Made by a program: the position numbers and the translations under genes
DNA from: Owenia fusiformis
Taxonomy: Eukaryota > Annelida > Polychaeta > Sabellida > Oweniidae
Direction: 5' to 3'
NCBI GenBank assembly: GCA_903813345.2
Contig: CAIIXF020000004.1
Span: 31,495,985-31,559,984 of the forward strand
DNA length: 64,000 nucleotides
The notes under the pieces: generated by a model
The model's input: only the letters and a program-made list of their open reading frames with translations
Database searches by the model: none
What the model was told of the DNA's origin: nothing
In this document: in pieces, positions 28,301 through 40,300 of the stretch
Layout: every line of letters starts with the position of its first letter
Position numbering within the stretch: position 1 is the stretch's first letter

Positions 28301-31300
28301 AGTTTTCCTACGCTCGCCGCAGAAATACACTGATTTAATTGATCTGCGGTCGACGCACGCCCTCCGTACGACAAATGTGACTGGGGTGTTATTGGCGGTT
28401 ATGCTCATTCTAAAAGGATCGCGCATGCGCAAATCTACACGAGCGTGAAACATCGATTCCTATTCCGTAAACTAGAACTCTCCTTACTTTTTGTACCATT
28501 GGGATGCATGTTAAATTGACAAAGCTCAAATTAGAATTTCTCAAATCGCAGCCCATCGATTTTCAAAGAATTTCAGATAAATTCAGTAACACACCTCACC
28601 TTCATGTAAAAAATTCAACGAAAATATCCCACGAAAATCAAAAGTTCTGCTCTCTTACATACTTGGAGTACCAAAACGTCATCATATTTATGTAAATTGA
28701 CCAATTCACCACTACCAATCCATCCGCAGAAAATAATCCCAAAGATTTTACCGTTCACTGTTATGCTCACATGTTTCCGAGTTATTCTGAGCATTATATG
28801 CCTGCAAATTAGAGTATTCTATCCAAAGATGGTGCTGTAGTATACCACTGAAGTCCCCAAATAAGTTTTGAAATCAGATTTATTTTGGGTCCTTTACAAC
28901 ATTAAATCTAAAAATTAGGAAAGATATTTAATGTCCCCACATATCGGTAATTATTGAATGGTATGTTGTAAGTTATTTCCGCATAGCAGGCGACCAAAAC
29001 CCAGAATGAATTTAAACAGCCAGTAATTTACATTCTATTCTAACTTACACTTAAGAAACATAACATTTACTAGCATGTGGCTCTGCGGCTGCGTGAAGTG
29101 TTAAAGTAAGCAAAAATTTATATTGATTATTAAGCACAGACATTTACATAAACTGTTGAGTAAGATTCTTAAAAATACAAAAATCTTAAAATACAGGTTT
29201 TATAATTATAATCCTAAATTCTTTGAAACACTAATCCTTTTTTCAACGTGTGCTGGATAAAACCATCTTTAACAGTCTCCTATCTGAAATGCCTTTCTTT
29301 GCGGCCATTGTTGCACCGCGGGGTCTTAAATATTGCGTTCTAAACAACGTATCATGTCACCAAGACTAAAATGCCTTTACAATAAATTATCTGCACCTTG
29401 TGTAGCTTATAGCTTTATCACTAAACTTCAACACATATGATTTTGTGATATAAAATTGCTCTAAAAACGAATTTTCATTGCTTATGTTTGCTTCTTTTAA
29501 ACCATTTTATATTATAAAGTTACTGGACAAAAATCTGAGCATGTTGCTACAAAGACGCACTTGCTACCTTCTTATATACTGTTTTTAAATATCTTATATT
29601 GATACAAATATTAGTGTCATAAAACGACAGTCTGAATTTCTAATCTGACAAATATCATCAAATCTGAGAATACCTTGCTAAACCAAGAGCTATGATAAAT
29701 GTAAACTCAAATTTTAAACAAATCTGAATTAACATGTGATCTGATAAAAAACTGTATTATTTATGTTGTAAATGTGTGTTTATTAGAAATCAGTTTCGCT
29801 AGTTTTCGTTAGGCTGATTCCACTACTGTCTAATGTCAATGTCTAATGTCTTAGCTGATAAAATACATACTTCGGGGCAATTGTTTACCCACGTTGACCA
29901 TCTGTCGAAAGCACTGCCGTATGACCCTATTGTGCTTGTGGTTTTGCTGCCTAAATCACACCCGGAAGCTTCCCTTAAAGCTGTCTTAAATCTGGATGCT
30001 CAAGTTGTCGTTTTTCATTGAGTGATTTGGTAGCCACTGAAAACCAGTATATGTGCTTTTCAAACATATATACTCAATCTCATTTTATTACAAAGACAAC
30101 AAAACATGCATAGGCCAAATACAATATATGCCATTTAACAATGCGCCATATCCAGATATCTGCTATGTTAGCAGTATCATTACTCCAGTGATTTTCACAG
30201 ACATGTCTCCTTCCGACCTTTTGTACCTTAAACTCTCCCCAGCAAAAGTATATAACAAATAAATGTTTCTTATGAAATGAAAATACTTTTATTATGTAAT
30301 TATTGTTATTTCGTGTATTACGCATAAAAACTGCTTACCATTTTCTTCAATTCCTTATGCATGTGTTCTAGATTTTCACTTGTGAAACCACAACTTACCA
30401 CTATGACGAGTAATACAATTTGCTTATAGGGAAAGCTTCGCTTTTCCTTATTACAGGTACTACAATTCCCCTCATCTCGGGTACTACAATTCCCCTCATC
30501 TCGGGTACTACAATTCCCCTCATCTCGGGTACTACAATTCCCCTCATCTCGGGCACTACAATTCCCCTCATCTCGGGTACTACAATTCCCCTCATCTCAG
30601 GTACTACAATTCCCCTCATCTCGGGTACTACAATTCCCCTTATCTAAGGTACTACAATTCCCTTTATCATGAGTACTACAATCTTATCATGGGTACTATA
30701 CAATTCCCCTTATCTTGGGTACTACAATTCCCCTTATCTTTGGTGCTACAATTCCCCTTATCTTTGGTACTACAATTCCCATTATCATTTGTTTTATGAT
30801 TCCCCTTATCATGGGTATTACAATTCTCGAATACTACAGTTCCCCTTTTATCATGGGCAGTAAAAGTTACCTTTATGGGTTCTACAATTCCCTTCATATT
30901 GAGTTCTATAATTCTCCTTATCATAGGTACTATAAATCCACTTATCATGAATATACTACAATTCTCTTTATCATGGGTATTACAATTCCCCTCATCATAG
31001 GTATTACAATTCCCCTCATCATGAAAATATAATTCCCTTTATCATGGGTACTACAATTCCCTTTATCATGGGTATTACAATTCCCCTTATCATGGGTATT
31101 ACAATTCCCCTTATCATGGGTATTACAATTCCCTTTATCGTGGGCACTACAAATGTTCTTATCATGGGTACTATAATTCCCCTGGTCATTTTATACTACA
31201 ATTTCCCGTATCATGTTTAGTACTAATTCCCCCTATCTTGGGCGCTTCAAATTTTCTTTATCATTATGTTTTATAAATTTCACTTTTCATGAGTACTATA

Positions 31301-34300
31301 GTTCCATTTATCTTGGTCACTGCAATTCCCTTAAGATTTGCCTTTTTCTACAATCTAAACAGCCTCTAATATTTTTCTCTCACATCTCTTCATTGTCAAT
31401 TTAACATTTTGTAAAATTTTATTCTTTCACTTACACCATATTTTCAATGTAAATAATTCGTACCTCTGAAATGGGTTTCTTGAAATGTTGACTCCATTTG
31501 TAATCCCGGTTAAGTAATGAACCATTGTATTCAAGGACTTGTTTGATAAAGGGACGAAATGTTGTACCATTGTGTATACTTGGCCAAGAAATAGCTGATT
31601 GCCATTTTTGAAATTATCAACCGGTACCTGAACTTTTTGTGCATTGCATGTACATGTATTTGACTGCATTTCTTAAGTTTTACTGCTGAAAATACTCTGC
31701 TTAAATCTGCGCCCCGGTTCTATGAGAATGCGTCGACAAAATTTATTTTTGTTTTGATTTTCAAAACGATCAGCAGTGTGACCTGAGACTAACATAACTG
31801 ACTGTATCTTATTTAAATTGTCCAAAAACTTTTGATTTCGCAGTCATCGTAATCTACCAATTTTCTAGCAGCTAGACTTTGCAAATTAGGTTTTGGGATA
31901 CCTATATTCACAATAATTTCAAAATATTTGTTATCCGTAAACCATTTTAGAGACTCTCCTCTGAAACAAGTGCAGAGATGATTATAACCACCATCAGAAC
32001 ACCCTTTTTAAGTTCGATCCACTCATTTTCATTAGTTTCTGTCAATGTTTGATTCACATGTCACTGAATAACCGTCAACCTGAATCTCTAGCATCTGAAG
32101 ATACCAAATGCCTTTTTCTTGAAGACTCTGATACGACCTTGCCGTTCAGTTTTGTCAAATTTTGAAACTAAAGCTGTTGTGTTTCTACATTTTAGACAGT
32201 TAAATATACATGTAGCAGTCCCAACTTGAGTTTCTTTGATATCTATAGATAAACATTTTGTCATCAACCTGTCAACATTGCCTATAGCTGTTATCATTTA
32301 TATAATCTTAACAAACTACTATTGCTATTTTCTGAAACCTATTATAGCATTTTGATATATTCAAGGTCATTTAATAACAAAGACAAAATACATATTATTA
32401 CTGTTGTGTACTGAACATTTTAACAATCCAGTGCATCATTTCCACTATGCTCTGTGCAAACGGCAAGTCAATTTACCAATGACATCCTTCATGTAGTATC
32501 CTTAAACGTATAATGTATAATTGGAAGGAGAATAACACTATCAATCTTTCATTATTTCATTTTGATTTACTTTCTCAGTTCAGCCTTGTACTTAACATTC
32601 ATATTTCGCTTCCTCCTTTAACTAATAGTAAATATTTCTTTCAATAAAAATATATGAATACTATATTATCATGTTTTGACTGTTTCGTGTAGTATGAATA
32701 TTACCATACTCACCTTTATCAAGGTACCACTCTCAGGGGTCATTTATTCTAACTTGCCATTATATTGAAAGCTAAACTGTTACCTTTGTGCTTACTACAA
32801 TACCCTTGATTATTGATACTAAATCTTTTCTAATCATGGGTACTACAATACCCCATCTATGTGACATTACGATTGCTTTCTCATAGGTAATCCCCCTTTA
32901 TTATGGGTACTCCGATTCCCCCTTGTCATGTACAGCTGTATATTACAATCCCCTCATTAGATCGTTCATGCTGTACCGTTTCCTATTATTGGTACTACGT
33001 TTTACATCCTTTAAGACAATTTTTACATTTTACACCAAGCATATATATTCTTCTTAAAATTACTTGATAGGTTTTTCCTTTTCAAAATCTTAACATATAT
33101 ACATGTTAAGGCGACGCTATATTAATAATAACTACAAAAAATGACTGCCATATTTTTTTGATAAAGACACATGTTTTTAAAATCTGTTTACCTTGTATAT
33201 GAATTGTGTATCTTGACTAATGAAACATGTCAAAGTTAACATCACACATAAACGCATTTTTCCAAACTATGAATTGGAGGTGCATGGAATGAAGATAACT
33301 CTGGACTAAAAAATAGTTCCAGGAAACAAAATGGTGGACATGAAATATTTAGAATTCACAATGGTTTGAGCTTTATTATACTCTAACAATGCAAGAAGTA
33401 CACATTTTCGTGCTCCTTCGTTGTTCCTTGGTAAGGTAAGATGATTTGTGGAAATTTTAGACTCTTGCAAATGTGTGGCTGTTGCAAGGCTACTCCTTGA
33501 AACTTGCAAAAACTAGCCTCACTTCGCACTCTTCATGCTAGCTTTGGGGATCCATGCACCTCCAATTCATAGTTTGGAAAAATGCGTTTACAGTTCGGGA
33601 CATAAATAAATGACAGGTGGATTTGCTGAAGTGAGAATTTCCCATGTTAAAAATAAGAGAATTTTCAAGAGGCCATACATCAGTGGATGAGATTATACAA
33701 AATGTAAAATATACAAATTTTAAGGGATATGTATCTAGACAATATTGGAAATTATGGGCTTTCAGACGACCATAATTAGGAAATGGTGATCGAAAATCGA
33801 CCTGTCATTTATTTTTGTCCCCAACTGTATGTGTGATGTTAACTTTGACATGTTTCATTAGTCAAGATACACAATTCATATACAAGGTAAACAGATTTTA
33901 AAAACATGTGTCTTTATCAAAAAAATATGGCAGTCATTTTTTGTACTTTTTATTTAATATAGCGTCGCCTTAAACTTAGTTATTCACATTTATCATTTTC
34001 TTCTATTTAAAGCCAAAAACTAGCATGTTCTTCAAGACTATCCCCAACAGTTAACAAATTCCTTTTCAGGTATATTAGTACTTATCTTTTTAGTCTTTGA
34101 TGTGCCCCTAATTCAAAGTCAGCACTATCAATGGTATACTCTACCTTTAGATATAATCCTAAAAGTTCAAAAGCTTTTTGCCATTTTGTTTCACAACTGC
34201 GGTATGGTATAACTCCACCTTTTTTTTTTACTTTATACCAGCATGTATTTATTAAAAGTTTGTGATTATTATACAATTCTCTCTTTGTATTGCATTCCTT

Positions 34301-37300
34301 TTTTATATTTAAAATTTTTTTTATTTCAGATAATTCAAAAAAGATTACATAAATTTTAAAATTTGTTTACATAAGTTACCTGTTGCATTACATGATAATA
34401 TTTCTCTTGGAGTCTTGGAGAGCTCTAATTTAAAATTATAGTACAAGACTCCACCATTGTTTTGCCGTTTCACTACTTGCCACAATCAGCCTCACTGCCA
34501 GCATATCAAACCAGGCCCATTTTCCATCAAACCTGGCCCAACTACTATCAGGTGGATGTCCTTCAAAAATCAAGTTGGCATGGTTACCAAAGCCTAATAG
34601 TTGCCATGGCAACCGTAGAAATGGGGTAAAAAATGGGAGCAAAAAAGCACCCAAATCCACCATTTTTTTTATTAAAAACTATATTTCAAATCAAAAACAC
34701 AGTACAATTAATACATTTACATATAAAGGTTACATGTTGTAAAATGATTTTTCCCTATTATCTATCATTTTCAAAGTTTCCTGCTCATTCAGCAGATCAC
34801 ATTTAAACATATGGATAGCTATTTTTATAATCACACTTTTAAAATATTTTTCTTGTGCGAAATTTTCAATACCAAGTTTTTGTTTATCACTGAGACAATT
34901 ACAATCACAGGTGTTCCAAATATTTAAAACTTCTTTACACTTCACAAAATACATTAAATAGTGCATATCATCATCAATTTCATTATCACAATATTTACAT
35001 TTATCTGAATCTTGTATTTTACACTGTTTTAGATATTTGCCACTTGGATAAATTTTATGGATAATCTTCCATTGGATAATTTTGAGCTTATTATCTTTTG
35101 TACAATTAAAAAGTGTGTTCCACACATCCTTACTTATCAATGTATTATCATATTTAATATCACATTTTCTTGCCAAGACTCGAACTCCTATGCAGTGTCT
35201 CGGTATAGACACTGCGGCGGGCAGATTATGGAATCCCCAAAATTTGGGGAAGATAGTCCCCCTTTTTGTCACAGATGTACTTGTTTTTCACACAACTTAT
35301 AAAATATATGTTCTTTTATGTTCACCAATAATTATTTTGTCAAAATATTCCAAAATCAATGAAATATAAGAGCAAATCCCCGCGGAAGGAATTCTGAGTA
35401 AAAGTTGTGTTGATAAAAGTTTACCGCACGTGTTGTTTATTAGTTAATACGCGCAATTCAACCAATGAAATTGTCTAAATTTTACAATCACGCGACCTGA
35501 GCATGGGACTAGAACCAATCACGTAAGTTGTTTATTACGATGTTACCATGCTTACGGTGAGACACCTGCCCGCCGCAGTGATATATCACTGCACGGGAGT
35601 TCGGCCAAGACTAACTCTGATCGTATATACTTTGAATCTGATTTACATAATTCTCTATTTACAAATCTCAAGTTGTTATTATTCTCTTCATCTCCATACT
35701 TTGTAATTAACTCTTGTTTTACACATGCTTTTAAAATATTATACTGCAGCATGGTTTGTCAATTGCGCTGTACTTTTTGAACTATGACATTATATGAACA
35801 TAACATTCCATCTTTAACAATATCATTTATATAAATTACATCATTTTCAATCCAATGTTTAAAAAATAATGGTCCTAAACCATGGTGGGTCACGTGTATT
35901 ATCTCATGGAAATGGGCATACCAGTGCAAAGATCTTTGTTCCGTGATAAAGGAAAGCTATCTAACATTGTCTGAAGAGCATTCTAATTCTACTTTTAACA
36001 TGGCGACCTGGACAACATATAGCCATTTGGGCGATAATAGGTGATTCTAAAGTGAAAAAGAGTGCTTTTTTCGTAGCTTTACTTTGACCAAGGCTTGCAA
36101 AAAATTGAAGTGATAAACCTTCCCCCAATTTTTGATATTTTTGTTGTCTAGAAGTGTTCTAGATGATATCAAAGTTTAAGAAAATTTGTATGTCTCGAAA
36201 TATTTTGAAAATAAGTGCCATTATGGCGGGTCTGGGTGTTTTTTGCTCTCATTTTTACCCATTTCCACGGTTGCCATGGTAACTCACACCTGCCAACCTA
36301 CCATATTTTTACCGGCATCTACCATAAAATATTCGTTTTTCGGTAAAAAAACACAAATACCGTAAAAATACTGTTTTTTCCTGTAAAAACGACCGTAAAA
36401 ATCTACTGTAATTTTACCAAAATCTACCGTAAAATATTTTATTATAATTAGATTTTTTCTATAAGAACAGCCTAAAAATATACCGTAAATATTTGAAAAC
36501 TACAATATTTCTGCTGGAATTTAAAGTATTCTTGTTCAAACTACCGTAAAATCTACCGTAATTATCATGAAATTCTGAAAAATTGAATTCTTCTCGTATT
36601 GCCCTTGTAAAATTCCATTACCAACCCAAAAATAAATAGGTGCCGGCAGGTCTTTGATGGTGGTTATTGCGTACTTAGTAAGTAACTAAGTAAGCTGGCG
36701 TGATAGTCAACACACTGGGGAATATCACGATGCAAAAACAGTGTTCAACTGTGTATCACAGGAAGAGTAATCATGATTAATTTGTAAAATGCTACATTGT
36801 AGCAATGGTATGAGTATGATGTCACAATACACTGGGGCCTAACTGGCGTAAAGGGGAGAAAAAGGGCAGATTTTCCACATGGGGACCACATTTGACTCAA
36901 AATATTTGCATTTAGCAACATACATTTCAGTACATTCTGTGTAATACTTGAAAGGCATTGCTATAATGATTTACAAAATGAGATAATCTCGGGGATTTTG
37001 CATCTAAATTTTTTGCATGAGATGTCTGAAGTTGATGACCCAATTTAAGGTCATTTTGGCCAGTTTTTAGAGACTCAGCCCTCACCCATTTCCCCAAATA
37101 TGACTAGATTTTGTAGAAAATGTGTTAAAAGTTTGAAAATCCAGCTGTTTTGAGCATGAAATAACTCAATTGTTTGAAAAAATGCTGAATGAGCATAAAT
37201 TATCATGGTAAAATTTTTCCATTTTTGGATATTAAGGTGTTACTACGGTAAATACCACTTCCGGGTAGGACAGTGTTTTTTAATACTTAAAAACGAAGCC

Positions 37301-40300
37301 ATGCCAACTTCAATGGTGTGCATAGTAGGTTTAAGGTGCCATGGAAGTTAACAGGAAATGACGAAACAGGAAGTGAAATTTTTTTTTGCATTTTTAGACA
37401 TTTTTTGAACAAAGATAACAGAGTTCTGGTTTGACCTCCAGTCAATTTAACTATTTCCACATATCATTTACATGACCAGGATCACAATGTGCATGGTCAG
37501 AATGACCCTAAACATGATGAAATAACCTTTTTAGCCCTTTGAAAGTGTGACTGAAAAAAAGCTAAAAGTAGGAGCTAGGGAAGGTCACTGAACAGAATCT
37601 TTTGAATTTTTCAGAAAACGTGCCCAATATAATGCTCTAACTGATACAATCTTTGAAATTTTAGAAAATTTTCTTAAACAAAAATGGCGGTCATAAAAAG
37701 GAAAATAGATTGCTTTTCAAATCAGTTTTTTTTTTCAATTTTTTTCTTTTTCTATGAATGATATCAAATTTTCAAAGATTTTATCATTAGAGCAATACAT
37801 TGGACACATTTACTGGAAAAATCACAAGATTCTGTTCATTGACCTTTCCTGTGCACCTACTTTTAGCTATTTTTCAGTCACATTTTCATAGGGCGGAAAA
37901 GGTTAGGGTCATTCTGACCATGAACATTGTGATCCTGGACCTGTAAATGGTATTTGGAACTAGTTGAATTGACTGGAGGTCAAAACAGAACTCTGTTATC
38001 TTTGTTCAAAAAATGTCTAAAAATACAAAAAAAAGTGTCAATTCCTGTTTTGTCATTTCCTGTTAACTTCCATGGCACCTTAAGTATATGCATTGTGGCC
38101 ATTTGAGGTATGTATGTAAAGCTGAGGCCAATTACTTTCTAAATGTGCCATTTTAGAAAGAAATCGCCAAAATATAGTGCCGTAAACTGGAACTACTTTA
38201 TTCGTTAATTTTCATCGGTGAAGCAGGGATTTTACCTAAAAATGAGTCCCTATGTTTGCGTAGTGATATTTAAAAATCGATATGTATCCCAAACTTGAAT
38301 TTTGTGATTTTTTCAATATTTTTCAATGATTTACCGTAGTGACACCTAAATGGAAATATAAACACTTCCGGTAAATATTCGGTTCAAGTGCGAATTTGGA
38401 CAAACTTTTGCAAGTTTGACCAGGAAATCACCTTTCATTTGGTATGTTAGTAACGTTTTTGATCGTATTGGGTATGTAAGAAACATATACATGTCGAGTT
38501 ATTAGCATAAATGTCACAGTTTGAAGGATAAATGGAAATATAACACTTCCGGGAAATATTGTCACAAAAGCCTTTTGGACTTTTAGTCTTTAGTATACTA
38601 TTCCCTATATTTTTAGAATATACCATTGATAGTGCTGACTGTGCCCTAATTGTGCAGTTTTGGTTCTTGTAATACCCACTTAGCAGATTGTCTTTCTATA
38701 ATTCCGCAGCCGTAATAAATCCCCTCTTTTTGTTGAACCATCGATGAGCTTCTTTGTCTGCTTCATTTTCCCCATCATTGTTTGTGCGGTCATCTTGCCT
38801 GAAACTTTCACTGACTGATTGGTATCTATTGTTATCAATTTTTTAACTTTAAAGATTATAGATTACATAAAATAATCGCTTATATTCATTGAATAAGATT
38901 ATTCAACTTACAGATATTGATATGAAAATATAGGTTTCTTTGTATTTGTTATATTTATTTGTAACCTTCTTAAATTAGCTTTTGATATCCTGCCAAAGTA
39001 TCACAACCAGCCCCACTCTGGTCTTCATAAATGATTACTTCAATTTAAATCTGGCAAAAGTTCCTTACCCTTTTTCTAAACTATGCATGCCTCATACAAA
39101 TGGCCGTTTGTTCTGCAAATGCATGGTCCGCTTTCTTGTCAATTCCTTTGTTGTCCATGTACTGTTGTTTGTGCCCATTTTTCTTCCAAATTATGTTGTT
39201 TTTCTTTGAATTGATAGAAAGTTTTTCTGTTTAGAATGATTATTCTTAGCTTCATTTTATTTTCCGTTTGTTGGGATTTGTTTCCGAGAATTCCTTCAGT
39301 AAGCTTGTGCCTGCATGGTCGTATTATTTTCAAGGTGACGATTATGAGTTGGTAGTAACGAACGTCCGTTTATCTCGCCGCTTAGAGCCGAAGTGATCTT
39401 ATTCACGAATACATACACCGTTCACTCAGTAATACTGCATTCACAATTACCGTTCTATTTTCATAACGTTAAACGACCAAATAGAAATCTTTTTCTTGCT
39501 AATTCGTACTACGTGACTCAAACGCAATAAAATACATTTATTATGCACCTCATTAATATACTCAAATCTGATTGGTAAAGAGCTGCAGGGTCTATTGCCA
39601 TACGTGGCAGCAAGGTCTCGTTCTATCCAGTAATAAAGCAACGAGATCTCCAACCATCCCGTATGCCAGTATACCTATCCTCGAAAAAAATACTAGGCTC
39701 GGCTTCTGTTTTAGTAAACCCATTCTTTAAAATAAAGTATTTCTTGACAATTTAACACCATCTTTTATTTATCTACAGTAAATTAATGGTAGGGATATGA
39801 TATTAACCAAGGGAGGTGCATAATAAAATAAATACCGGATGACCATGAGGTGGGTATGCCAGAATACCTATCCTCGAAAAAAATACTAGGCTCGGCTCCT
39901 GAAAACCAACTTGTGCGTGAAACAAAGCATACAGGCCTGAGTGGTAGCTTGGTTTACCAGGACACAATATAAACTATCTATGTTCTAATTCGTTGCTCTC
40001 AAAGGAGCATAAATGATAAATAGATAGATTTTACAATTATTAGTGACATCTAAACTGTTGTTGATGAGTGATTTCTTTAAATTGAAAATTGTTTGGTCAA
40101 AAATGAACACCACGCATTTAAGTAGCCCTCTATACACAAAAGTGTAAAATAATTCAACACAACTGCTGAATAATTTCATTAAATCCAAGGTTTTGGATAC
40201 CGTTGGATACTTTTTCGATACTAATCTTAATTCAACCAAACTGTCTTTAATTAACTAGAATATTAAGATGATTACGCAGCAAATGTGTATCTTAGTTTGT

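Noticed and set aside
28158-28453. Paired open frames of about 95 codons on both strands
   Set aside because: Caused by the GC-rich palindromic MITE at 27928-28388.
30401-30647. Open frames of GTTIPLIS / RGIVVPEM repeats on both strands
   Set aside because: Produced by a 24-bp tandem repeat inside an intron; no start context, splice signals or non-repeat coding.
34436-34663. 75-codon minus-strand frame rich in Trp and Phe
   Set aside because: No splice sites or family motif; lies between transposon pieces in intron 9.
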